DNA of 6,885 nt from Acidobacteriota bacterium. GTDB taxonomy: Bacteria > Acidobacteriota > Terriglobia > Terriglobales > Acidobacteriaceae. The notes below the pieces were generated by a model. That model was not told where the DNA came from. It saw nothing but the letters and a program-made list of their open reading frames with translations, and did no database searches. The stretch lies in the NCBI GenBank assembly GCA_021798235.1, contig JAJZMO010000033.1, positions 1-6,885 of the forward strand. The letters are read 5' to 3'. The translations under genes were made by a program, and so were the position numbers. Positions 1-5,971 of the stretch are shown one piece after another; within the stretch, counting starts at the first letter, position 1; the number at the start of each line of letters is the position of its first letter.

Positions 1-56
1 ACGAAGGATAGCCGCACCCAGAGTTCCACTGCACCATAAAGAGGCCGCAGCCAGCC

Positions 57-1025
57 ATGAAGGCGATCCGCATCCAACACACCGGCGCGCCGGACGTGAT
101 GAAACTGGTGGACACGGACAAGCCCGTACCCGGTCCCGGCGAAGCGCTAGTGCGCGTCAAGGCGGCGGGCATCAACTACATCGACATTTATTACCGCATG
201 GGCTGGTACCCAGCGGAGTTGCCGCTCACCCTGGGAGCAGAGGGCGCAGGCATCATTGAAGCGATCGGCCCAGGTCTGCAAGGCTTTCGCGTCGGCGACC
301 GCGTGGCTTGGTGCATGTATCTGGGCGCGTATGCGGAGTATGCTGCCGTTCCTGAGCGCCACCTGGTTCATATTCCGCAGGGGTTGGATTTTGAATCCGC
401 CGCGGGCGCGCTGCTGCAAGGCATGACGGCGCACTACCTGACGCGCTCCACCTATCCTTTGCACGCAGGGGAAACCGCTTTGGTCCACGCAGCCGCTGGC
501 GGCGTCGGCCTGCTGTTGACGCAGATGGCCGCACAGCTTGGCGCTCGCGTCATCGCCACCGTCTCCACAGAGGACAAGGCCATCCTGGCGCGTGAAGCTG
601 GCGCGCACGAAGTAATTTTTTACGAGCAGCAGGACTTTGCTGCGGAAGTGAAGCGCTTGACCGACGGACGTGGTGTGGATGTTGTTTACGACGCCGTGGG
701 CCGTGCGACCTTTGAAAAATCATTGGCCAGCCTGCGCCCGCGCGGACTGCTCGTGATTTACGGAGCCGCCAGCGGCCCTGCGCCTGCCGTGGAGCCATCG
801 CAGCTTGCCCTCGGCGGTTCTTTATTTCTCACCCGCCCCAATCTGGCGCACTACACGCTGACCCGTCAGGAATTGGACTGGCGCGCGGGCGATGTTTACA
901 CCGCCGTTCAGCAGGGCAAATTGCATCTGCGCCTGGAGCGCCATTATCCCTTGGCTGACGCCGCCCACGCCCACAGAGAATTGGAAGCGCGGCGCACCAC
1001 CGGCAAGGGCCTCCTGATTCCATGA
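57..1025 (+). CDS. qor: Zinc-independent NADPH:quinone oxidoreductase (QOR family, MDR superfamily)
   Basis: This 322-residue protein matches E. coli quinone oxidoreductase in length and along its whole course. The N-terminal GroES-like domain carries GINYIDIYYR (38-47) and LGAEGAG (59-65). QGMTAHYL lies at 121-128. The Rossmann nucleotide-binding motif is HAAAGGVG (144-151), followed by VVYDAVG (about 210-216) and a terminal KGLLIP. The catalytic and structural zinc ligands of alcohol dehydrogenases are absent, as expected for the QOR branch. Family members are cytosolic and reduce quinones or other conjugated carbonyls with NADPH; the real substrate cannot be read from the sequence. The ATG at 57 begins the conserved MKAIRI start, with AAGAGG at 39-44 as a rather distant Shine-Dalgarno (12 nt). 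Its stop lies 163 bp before the transporter gene, and a repeat occupies that gap, so operon membership is doubtful. Confidence 0.93.
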   Translation: MKAIRIQHTGAPDVMKLVDTDKPVPGPGEALVRVKAAGINYIDIYYRMGWYPAELPLTLGAEGAGIIEAIGPGLQGFRVGDRVAWCMYLGAYAEYAAVPERHLVHIPQGLDFESAAGALLQGMTAHYLTRSTYPLHAGETALVHAAAGGVGLLLTQMAAQLGARVIATVSTEDKAILAREAGAHEVIFYEQQDFAAEVKRLTDGRGVDVVYDAVGRATFEKSLASLRPRGLLVIYGAASGPAPAVEPSQLALGGSLFLTRPNLAHYTLTRQELDWRAGDVYTAVQQGKLHLRLERHYPLADAAHAHRELEARRTTGKGLLIP

Positions 1026-1035
1026 TCGACGCCTG

Positions 1036-1173
1036 TCAGATTTCCCCCAAAGAAATTCGGGTTCAGTGTGGTTTTGAAGGGGATGGGCTTCAGCCCATCC
1101 ATTCCATGCAGCAAAATCAACGCGACTTTAGTCGCCGAGGGACTGCACGGAACGGAATCAGACTTTCCCCCAA
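1036..1173. repeat. Near-identical 15/16-nt direct repeat bracketing repeat copy A
   Basis: TCAGATTTCCCCCAA at 1036-1050 recurs as TCAGACTTTCCCCCAA at 1158-1173, differing by one inserted C. The pair brackets the hairpin core. The right-hand member coincides with the right end of the element when copy A is aligned to copy C, so this may be the remnant of a neighbouring copy's end rather than a target-site duplication. Confidence 0.5.
1046..1172 (+). repeat. Double-hairpin interspersed repeat, copy A
   Basis: The clear core is 1071-1142: GTTTTGAAGGGG leads into the perfect palindrome GGATGGGCTTCAGCCCATCC (1081-1100, 9-bp arms). A 21-nt spacer follows, then the second palindrome GCGACTTTAGTCGC (1122-1135) and CGAGGGA. 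Outer limits are extrapolated from copy C: the motif TCAGA..T.TCCC lies at exactly the same distance (15 nt) after GAGGGA in both copies. The left inverted-repeat end is badly decayed. There is no T-run after either hairpin, so these are not ordinary intrinsic terminators. The copy fills the gap between qor and the transporter gene and ends about 16 bp before the transporter's ATG, so it may lie in that gene's 5' leader. Confidence 0.8.
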
Positions 1174-1188
1174 CTCACTTGAGGATAC

Positions 1189-1971
1189 ATGCCCGGTTTT
1201 CTAAATCTCTTCTCCATTGGTATGTTTGTTGGCTACGTCAGTGGCCTGTTTGGCAAAGGCGGTAGCGCCATTGCCACGCCACTCCTGCAGATGGCGGGCA
1301 CGCCTGCGTTTTTGGCCGTAGCCTCGCCGCTGCCCGCCACGATTCCCGGAACCATCGTGGCCGCGTATGTCTATCTGCGCAGAAAAATTTATGACAAAGA
1401 TGTCATTCTTTGGAGCGCCATCGCCGGATTTCCCGCCACCATTCTCGGCGCATGGCTCAGCAAATTTACCTCAGGCCAATCGCTGCTGCTCCTCAGCAAT
1501 CTCATGCTGATCTTGCTCGGCGTAGGATTCATACTCCCTGCAAAAAAGAATGGGCAGGGAACCGCTGTGGATGAGCCAAAACAAATCCGGCGTAGCATTC
1601 CGCTCAACATGGGCATTGCGGCTGTTGTTGGACTGGCCTCCGGGCTGCTGGCCAACGCGGGAGGATTTCTGCTCGCTCCGCTCTACGCTAAAGTCTTGCG
1701 CGTGCCACTCAAGGTCGCCTTTGCCTGCTCGATCATCGTCTCCATGATTCTGGCCGTGCCGGGCACCCTGGTGCATTTGGAGTTGGGCCACATCAGTTGG
1801 CGCATCGTTCTTTACTTCGGCCTTGGATCCATTCCACTTTCGTATTTGGGCGCATCTTCCGCAGTTCGAATGCCCTTAAGAATTCTGACGCCGCTCTTCG
1901 GCATCGTGAACGTTGTGATTGGCATCTTTGGCACAGCCGACGCGCTGGGTCTGCACTGGCTGCACATATAA
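1189..1971 (+). CDS. TSUP-family (TauE/SafE-type) multi-pass membrane transporter
   Basis: This 260-residue, strongly hydrophobic protein has roughly seven to eight predicted membrane segments. The family's internal duplication is visible: GLFGKGGSAIATPLL (19-33) in the first half is echoed by GLLANAGGFLLAPLY (152-166) in the second. A polar cytoplasm-type loop (about 117-138, with KKNGQG and DEPKQIRR) separates the halves. TSUP proteins move small sulfur-containing or organic anions (sulfite, sulfonates, taurine breakdown products) across the inner membrane. The substrate here is unknown and no sulfur-metabolism gene is adjacent. The ATG at 1189 is preceded by GAGG at 1181-1184, a usable Shine-Dalgarno at short spacing, and the length is normal for the family. 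The final His-Ile codons and the stop overlap a TATAAT that may serve the next gene. Confidence 0.88.
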   Translation: MPGFLNLFSIGMFVGYVSGLFGKGGSAIATPLLQMAGTPAFLAVASPLPATIPGTIVAAYVYLRRKIYDKDVILWSAIAGFPATILGAWLSKFTSGQSLLLLSNLMLILLGVGFILPAKKNGQGTAVDEPKQIRRSIPLNMGIAAVVGLASGLLANAGGFLLAPLYAKVLRVPLKVAFACSIIVSMILAVPGTLVHLELGHISWRIVLYFGLGSIPLSYLGASSAVRMPLRILTPLFGIVNVVIGIFGTADALGLHWLHI

Positions 1972-1972
1972 T
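1967..1972 (+). promoter_or_regulatory. Candidate -10 box for the receiver gene
   Basis: A perfect TATAAT overlaps the stop codon of the transporter gene, 52 nt before the receiver ATG. It would place transcription start near 1979 and give a leader of about 45 nt. No convincing -35 is found at 16-18 bp upstream, so this is tentative. Confidence 0.3.
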
Positions 1973-2024
1973 CTGCAAACCCCGCAACCTCCGTGTATGC
2001 TGAAGAGCAGAAAAGCAGCCAGCG

Positions 2025-2396
2025 ATGCCAGACTCCACCCCAAAAACGCGCGTGTTGATTGTGGATGATGAACGCGTCATCGCCGACACATTGGTTTTGA
2101 TCCTGAACAAAAATGGCTTTGAAGCCAAGGCCGTTTATAGCAGCCGGGAAGCGGTGCAGGCCGCAGAGAGCTTCCGCCCAGAAAAAATTATCAGCGATGT
2201 AATTCTGGCCGATGGCAGCGGCATTGATGCGGCCATTCAGATTTGTGCATTGCTGCCCAACTGCAAAGTGATTCTTTTCTCAGGCCAGGCAGCCACGGCG
2301 GACCTACTGGAAAAGGCCCGCGCCCAGGGCCACACATTTCAGATATTGGCCAAGCCCGTCGCGCCACAGGATTTGCTGGCACATCTGCGCGCATAA
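2025..2396 (+). CDS. Single-domain response regulator receiver (CheY-like)
   Basis: At 123 residues this is one complete receiver domain with no output domain. The acidic pocket is D14-D15 in VLIVDDE, the phospho-acceptor is D58 in IISDVIL, the switch serine is S86 in VILFSG, and the conserved lysine is K110 in LAKP. All residues needed for phosphorylation are present. The stretch VILFSGQAATADLLEKARAQG (about 82-102), with QDLL following, resembles a receiver family I associate with Terriglobia genomes; this is from memory, not a search. With no DNA-binding or enzymatic domain, it presumably acts by protein contact or as a phosphotransfer intermediate. No histidine kinase is in the window, so the partner is unknown. 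The ATG at 2025 has only a weak purine-rich leader. The 3' end converges with recR, leaving 8 bp between stops. Confidence 0.92.
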   Translation: MPDSTPKTRVLIVDDERVIADTLVLILNKNGFEAKAVYSSREAVQAAESFRPEKIISDVILADGSGIDAAIQICALLPNCKVILFSGQAATADLLEKARAQGHTFQILAKPVAPQDLLAHLRA

Positions 2397-2404
2397 CTCC
2401 GCGC

Positions 2405-3007
2405 TTACTCCAAGGCGTGGCGGCCATCCATGGCACGCGCCAGCGTCACTTCATCGGCATACTCGATGTCCGCGCCTGCGGGAATGCCCGTGGCGATGCG
2501 CGTCACGCGCACAGGAAACTCCCGAAGCTGATCGGCCAGATAGAGCGCCGTCGCCTCGCCTTCCGTGGTGGGGTTGGTGGCGAGAATGATCTCATCGGTG
2601 CAGGCTGCGCGCGCGCGCTCCAGCAATCCTTGCACGCGTAGATGCTCCGGCCCAATGCCGTGCAGCGGCGACAGCACTCCGTGCAGCACGTGATAGACGC
2701 CGTTGTAGCGTCGTGTTTTTTCAATGCTGGCGATGTTCGATGGCTCTTCCACCACGCAAACTATGCGCGGATTGCGCACGGGACTGACGCAGTACTCGCA
2801 CGGGTCTTCTTCCGTAATGTTGTTGCAGACGGAGCAAAGCCGCAGATGCGCCTTGAGTTCATGAATCGCCGAGGCCAGTGCGTCGGCCTGCTCCGCATCG
2901 GCGCGCAGCAAATGAAAGGCCAGCCGCTGCGCAGACTTTTTCCCCACGCCAGGCAGCTTGTTCAACTCGTCGATCAGCCGCGCCAGCGGCTCTGCAAAGC
3001 GCGCCAT
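2405..3007 (-). CDS. recR: Recombination mediator protein RecR
   Basis: The protein is 200 residues, against 201 in E. coli, and collinear throughout. A helix-hairpin-helix (LPGVGKKSAQRLAFHL, 18-33) is followed by the four-cysteine zinc finger C58-x2-C61...C70-x2-C73 and a Toprim domain with VCVVEEPSNI (82-91) and ILATNPTTEGEAT. The C-terminal GIPAGADIEYADEVTLARAM completes the family signature. RecR works with RecO, and with RecF at gaps, to load RecA onto SSB-coated single-stranded DNA. The start codon follows the ybaB stop with no gap (TAA then ATG), and GGGGA at the end of ybaB is a plausible Shine-Dalgarno, so translation is probably coupled. It is the last gene of the dnaX-ybaB-recR cluster. 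Confidence 0.98.
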   Translation of the reverse strand: MARFAEPLARLIDELNKLPGVGKKSAQRLAFHLLRADAEQADALASAIHELKAHLRLCSVCNNITEEDPCEYCVSPVRNPRIVCVVEEPSNIASIEKTRRYNGVYHVLHGVLSPLHGIGPEHLRVQGLLERARAACTDEIILATNPTTEGEATALYLADQLREFPVRVTRIATGIPAGADIEYADEVTLARAMDGRHALE

Positions 3008-3334
3008 TTATTTCCCCAAAATTCCCGGCAGATTCAATCCGCCCAACGCTCCGGTCAATTTGCCTTGCAGCGCTTCGTCCACCTTGCGCGCTGCGTCATT
3101 GCAGGCAGAGGCAATCAAATCCTGCAACATCTCCAGATCTGCGGGGGAGCCGCCGCTGCCGGCCACGGCGGGATCCAGCTGCACGCGCAACACTTGCTTG
3201 TGCCCGTTCATGCTCACGATCACCGCGCCCGCACCGGCAGAGCCTTCCACTTGCACCTGTGCCATGGCCTGTTCCATCTGCTGCTGCATCTGCTGCGCCC
3301 GGCCCATCATCTCTTTTATGTTGCTAAAATCCAT
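3008..3334 (-). CDS. ybaB: YbaB/EbfC family nucleoid-associated DNA-binding protein
   Basis: This 108-residue protein has the classic pattern. The N-terminal helix MDFSNIKEMMGRAQQMQQQMEQAM is rich in Gln and Met. Next come a beta sheet region (VQVEGSAGAGAVIVSMNGHKQVLRVQLDP) and a C-terminal amphipathic helix (LEMLQDLIASACNDAARKVDE). The tail is Gly/Leu-rich (GALGGLNLPGILG), as in many family members. The family forms tweezer-shaped dimers that bind DNA and is encoded next to recR and often dnaX in a wide range of bacteria. Only 20 nt separate it from the dnaX stop, with AGAAAGG as Shine-Dalgarno. That places it inside the dnaX-ybaB-recR operon. Confidence 0.97.
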   Translation of the reverse strand: MDFSNIKEMMGRAQQMQQQMEQAMAQVQVEGSAGAGAVIVSMNGHKQVLRVQLDPAVAGSGGSPADLEMLQDLIASACNDAARKVDEALQGKLTGALGGLNLPGILGK

Positions 3335-3354
3335 CGCTGCCTTTCTCGAAGCGT

Positions 3355-5184
3355 CTAGCTGCGCTCGCGCAGATTCACCACGCTGCGAATCTCCGCGTTG
3401 AATAGTTTTTGCGCGCTCTGCACCAGTGGATGATCCACCGTGGGCGTGGATGCTGACGTGGCCCGCTGTGGTGCTGCCTTGGGTTGTTGAGCGTCTGCAC
3501 TGGTCGATGCCGCGCGCGCTTCATGCGTTACCTGCAAGTTGCATCCGGCAGGCACCAGACTGCGAAATCGCTCCCGCGCAATGCGCTGCGCCTCGCTGGT
3601 GTAGGCCATTTCCAGCATCACTTTGCCTGCGGCTGCTTGCACGCAGAGATTTCGCCCTTCCCATCGCCACGCGCCCTCTTCCAACAATGTGGCCAGGGTG
3701 GAGTGCCCGCCCTCGGCCAGCGCTGTGCACACCAGTCCACGCACCTGCTCCGCCCGGGGAATTTCCGTTGCCGGTGCCTCGTTCGCTGATGGTGCTGCGT
3801 TTACCGATGGCATCACGGGCGCGGGAGAGATTTTTCCCGCGGCTGCTTGTAACGCAAGTCCAACCGGCGCAGCCTCCACCACTGTGGAAAGGGAAGGCGC
3901 AATTGCCTCCGACTGAATCGTCCGCGCGGCGGGTGCAAGGCTGGGCCGTGGCATAGCCATTGCTGGCTGCGGAGCCGCATGACTGGCGCGCGGTGCGGCG
4001 GCTCCGGCTGTGCTGGCCGCCCCACTGCCCAGGCGGCGCAGAATATCATCCAGTGGCAGCAGTCGCTGCGTGTACACCAGCTTCAGCAAGCCCAGTTCCA
4101 GGTGGAAACGCTGCTCCTGCCGGTAGCCCAAATCATCAAACGTGCGCAGCATGGAGTTCAAAAAGCGCGTTAAGTCCTCTTCAGAAAACAGAGCCGCCAC
4201 ACGTTGCGCGCGCGCCTTTTCCTCCTCGGATATTTGCAGCAGATCAGAGTTTTCCCCAGCAATACGTGCCATCAGGCAATTGCGCAAAAAGCGCACCATC
4301 TGCCGCGCAATCTGTTGCGGTGCGTTGCCTGCATCGAGCAGCACTGCGGCCTGCTCCAGCAATGCCGCAGAGTTTTGTTCCTGCACCGCGCCCAGCATCT
4401 GCTCAAACACTGCGTTCGAGATGCTGCCCATCAGCGCGCGCACCTGCGCAGCGTCCAAGGAAATTTTGCCGTCGTTCAAGGCCGCGCTGGCAATTGCCTG
4501 GTCCAAAATCGAAAGCGCATCGCGCATCGAACCATCGCCCGCCTCGGCCAAAAGAGAAAGCGATGCTGCGTCTGTAACGATGCCTTCCTTGTGTGCGATC
4601 TGCTCCAACTGCTGGCGGATCACTTCAAAGCGCACGGCGTGGAAGCTGAAATGCTGACAGCGCGAGCGAATCGTCTGCGGAAAATCCTCCGGCTGCGTCG
4701 TGGCCATCATGAAGACCACATGCGCAGGCGGCTCTTCGAGTGTTTTCAGCAAAGCATTAAAGGCCGCATCGGTGATCTGGTGCGCTTCGTCGAGAATATA
4801 AATTTTGTAACGGTCGCGTGCAGGGCTGTACCGCGCCGCTTCGCGCAGTTCGCGGATTTCATCAATGCCGCGATTGGTGGCCGCGTCAATCTCAATCACG
4901 TCCACGGCGTTGCCCGCGCGAATCTCCGTACACGCGATGCAAGTGGAGCACGGCTCTGGCGTAGGCCGCTCGGCAGAGCCGATGGTGCTGCGGCAATTCA
5001 ACGCCATTGCCAGAATGCGCGCGACCGTGGTTTTGCCGATGCCGCGATGGCCACTAAAGATGTAGCCATGCGCAATTCGGTTCTGCGCCAGTGCGTTGAG
5101 CAGCGTGCGGGTGACGTGATCCTGCCCGGCCACGTCGGCAAAAAGTTGAGGACGGTATTTGCGCGCAAGAACCTGATAGGCCAT
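3355..5184 (-). CDS. dnaX: DNA polymerase III clamp-loader subunit gamma/tau (DnaX)
   Basis: The encoded protein has 609 residues from the ATG at 5184, which begins MAYQVLARKYRPQ like E. coli DnaX. An in-frame GTG at 5196 would add four residues and is less likely. AAA+ features are complete: Walker A GHRGIGKT (45-52), zinc module C64/C79/C82/C85, Walker B ILDEAH (130-135), sensor 1 region MATT, arginine-finger SRC (174-176) and sensor 2 GDGSMRDA (216-223). An Ala/Pro-rich linker (about 375-475) joins a C-terminal domain likely to contact polymerase or helicase. DnaX is the ATPase motor loading the sliding clamp and, as tau, coupling polymerases to DnaB. No good Shine-Dalgarno precedes the ATG. 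A TACAAT at 5203-5198 could be a -10 giving a nearly leaderless mRNA. A run GGGAAAAA (3838-3831) at codons 450-452 is a possible slippage site. Confidence 0.97.
   Translation of the reverse strand: MAYQVLARKYRPQLFADVAGQDHVTRTLLNALAQNRIAHGYIFSGHRGIGKTTVARILAMALNCRSTIGSAERPTPEPCSTCIACTEIRAGNAVDVIEIDAATNRGIDEIRELREAARYSPARDRYKIYILDEAHQITDAAFNALLKTLEEPPAHVVFMMATTQPEDFPQTIRSRCQHFSFHAVRFEVIRQQLEQIAHKEGIVTDAASLSLLAEAGDGSMRDALSILDQAIASAALNDGKISLDAAQVRALMGSISNAVFEQMLGAVQEQNSAALLEQAAVLLDAGNAPQQIARQMVRFLRNCLMARIAGENSDLLQISEEEKARAQRVAALFSEEDLTRFLNSMLRTFDDLGYRQEQRFHLELGLLKLVYTQRLLPLDDILRRLGSGAASTAGAAAPRASHAAPQPAMAMPRPSLAPAARTIQSEAIAPSLSTVVEAAPVGLALQAAAGKISPAPVMPSVNAAPSANEAPATEIPRAEQVRGLVCTALAEGGHSTLATLLEEGAWRWEGRNLCVQAAAGKVMLEMAYTSEAQRIARERFRSLVPAGCNLQVTHEARAASTSADAQQPKAAPQRATSASTPTVDHPLVQSAQKLFNAEIRSVVNLRERS
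3831..3838 (-). other. Possible dnaX slippage site (GGGAAAAA)
   Basis: Read on the coding strand, codons 450-452 are GGA AAA ATC preceded by G, which forms the X-XXY-YYZ heptamer G GGA AAA inside a 5-A run. A shift into the +1 (or -2) frame meets TGA at 3815-3813 within about seven codons, giving a product near 457 residues. E. coli gamma has 431. A -1 shift would run to a stop at 3523-3521 and give about 555 residues. No strong stimulatory stem-loop or upstream anti-Shine-Dalgarno match was found, so function is unproven. Confidence 0.25.
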
Positions 5185-5197
5185 GGCTGGTAGCACT

Positions 5198-5203
5198 ATT
5201 GTA
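5198..5203 (-). promoter_or_regulatory. Candidate -10 box for dnaX
   Basis: TACAAT on the minus strand ends 13 nt before the dnaX ATG, which would give a transcript with almost no leader. There is no clear -35 and no Shine-Dalgarno. A leaderless or near-leaderless start is compatible with the sequence but not shown by it. Confidence 0.25.
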
Positions 5204-5251
5204 TCGCTGCTGCTAGGAAGAACTCTGCCGGGCCTGCCTTGTAGGGGGGGC

Positions 5252-5377
5252 TTAAGGAATCTCTGAGCAGGTCTGTGTTTAGAAGGGGCGGGACTTTAGT
5301 CCCGCCATAAGTTCGATTACTGCCATCCGGCTTCAGCCGCTGAGGGAATTTGTAGTTTTGTTCGGGACATCATCCCC
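5252..5377 (+). repeat. Double-hairpin interspersed repeat, copy B
   Basis: The 36 nt at 5253-5288 match the left part of copy C at 29 of 36 positions without gaps. The perfect palindrome GGCGGGACTTTAGTCCCGCC (5287-5306), a 21-nt spacer, a second palindrome CGGCTTCAGCCG (5328-5339) and TGAGGGA (5341-5347) follow. The right end is degenerate: only GTTCGGG resembles the GTTCAGAG of copy C. By the same offset the element would end around 5377, overlapping the last codon and stop (5372-5370) of the SET gene. The copy lies between the SET gene and dnaX, upstream of dnaX. No T-run follows the hairpins in either direction. Confidence 0.82.
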
Positions 5378-5870
5378 GCCGCCTGCGCGCTCCTCCATTT
5401 TTCTGGCTGCGCGTTCGCTTCCCACTCCGCGCAGCCTTGCGTGCGGATGCGCGTTGTCTGCGGCGGATTTCATCGGGAGCATACATCGTCTTCCGGCAGC
5501 TCGCCGCGCCGCAATTGCAGCGGGCCTCATCGTCATCCCCGTCGTACAAGTGGTAGTCGTAGGTCAGTTCTTCTCCGGCTTCAATGTCGCGGATGGCCTG
5601 GATCCAAACGCGGCCATCGATCTCTTCCGTCTCGCAATTTGGGTCGCAGGAATGGTTGATGAACATCGCCGTGCCGTGTCCGTCAATCACCATGGTGCCG
5701 TCACCCACGCCAAACAAATATGTGGTGGGGCTGTCTTCATACTTCAAGTCGGCCAGGTCTTTATGGATGCGTGGCCCGGTGTATTCCACGACCAGCGTCC
5801 CTTTGCGGATGGGACGCAGCGTATAGCAGCCCGCAGCATGAATGGCGGAGGAGCGGATGATCAGACTCAT
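5370..5870 (-). CDS. SET-domain protein lysine methyltransferase with post-SET zinc site and basic tail
   Basis: This 166-residue protein is almost entirely a SET domain, which transfers methyl groups from S-adenosylmethionine to lysines. AGCYTLRPIRKGTLVVEYTG (13-32) is the N-terminal SAM-binding segment. NHSCDPN (72-78) and GEELTYDY (99-106) form the pseudoknot and catalytic tyrosine region. C75 with CNCGAASC (118-125) reproduces the C plus CxCx4C zinc site of eukaryotic post-SET enzymes such as Set2 or Dim-5. The last 35 or so residues (from about 132) are rich in Arg and Lys, suggesting nucleic-acid contact or nucleoid targeting. The substrate is unknown; bacterial homologues may act on DNA-binding or ribosomal proteins or be exported. 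No clear Shine-Dalgarno precedes the ATG at 5870. Downstream lie repeat copy B, then dnaX on the same strand; a TPR gene diverges upstream. Confidence 0.92.
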   Translation of the reverse strand: MSLIIRSSAIHAAGCYTLRPIRKGTLVVEYTGPRIHKDLADLKYEDSPTTYLFGVGDGTMVIDGHGTAMFINHSCDPNCETEEIDGRVWIQAIRDIEAGEELTYDYHLYDGDDDEARCNCGAASCRKTMYAPDEIRRRQRASARKAARSGKRTRSQKNGGARRRRG

Positions 5871-5908
5871 AAGGGTGTCCGGAAAATTTTTCAGTCAATC
5901 TCACCGCG

Positions 5909-5914
5909 AGTATA
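5909..5914 (-). promoter_or_regulatory. Candidate extended -10 promoter of the SET gene
   Basis: On the minus strand TGCTATACT forms an extended -10 (TG-N-TATACT), with the hexamer at 5914-5909. The expected start near 5902 gives a leader of about 32 nt. The -35 position shows no good match, as is tolerated for extended -10 promoters. Confidence 0.45.
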
Positions 5915-5943
5915 GCAGCGTGCATCCATGCCACGCACGCCCA

Positions 5944-5949
5944 TACAAT
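5944..5949 (+). promoter_or_regulatory. Candidate -10 box for the TPR gene
   Basis: TACAAT lies 22 nt before the TPR-protein ATG and about 30 bp from the opposing candidate promoter of the SET gene. The -35 region is weak. The short leader would consist mostly of the ribosome binding site. Confidence 0.35.
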
Positions 5950-5959
5950 TGTTCCAGAC

Positions 5960-5966
5960 AGGAGGT
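5960..5966 (+). promoter_or_regulatory. Consensus Shine-Dalgarno fixing the TPR gene start
   Basis: AGGAGGT ends 5 nt before the ATG at 5972. It is the strongest ribosome binding site in the window and settles the start codon. Confidence 0.85.
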
Positions 5967-5971
5967 GCACG

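Noticed and set aside
1081..1142. Hairpins of copy A as an intrinsic terminator for qor
   Set aside because: The stems are strong but are not followed by a T-run, and the same hairpins recur at unrelated positions, so they are better explained as a dispersed repeat. An effect on transcription is not excluded.
1046..1188. Repeat copy A as a riboswitch for the transporter gene
   Set aside because: The same structure appears upstream of dnaX and downstream of the TPR gene, so it is not specific to a transporter leader and matches no riboswitch class I know.
1022..1204. Small plus-strand open frame of 60 codons overlapping the qor stop as ATGA
   Set aside because: The overlap looks like translational coupling, but the frame runs straight through repeat copy A and into the transporter start, with no Shine-Dalgarno and no coding character.
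2642..3358. Plus-strand open frame of 238 codons opposite recR and ybaB
   Set aside because: It spans two genuine genes in antisense, shows no family resemblance and has a His/Arg/Leu-rich composition typical of a shadow frame.
4204..5193. Long open frame (329 codons) on the plus strand opposite dnaX
   Set aside because: It is wholly antisense to a complete, well-conserved dnaX; its translation is Arg/His/Cys-rich with no domain, as expected of the mirror frame of a GC-rich gene.
5184..5196. GTG at 5196 as the dnaX start
   Set aside because: It would add four residues before the conserved MAYQVLARK start with no better ribosome binding site; the ATG at 5184 matches family starts.
5358..5915. 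Plus-strand open frame of 185 codons opposite the SET gene
   Set aside because: It covers the SET gene in antisense; the SET motifs on the minus strand are unmistakable and this frame has none.
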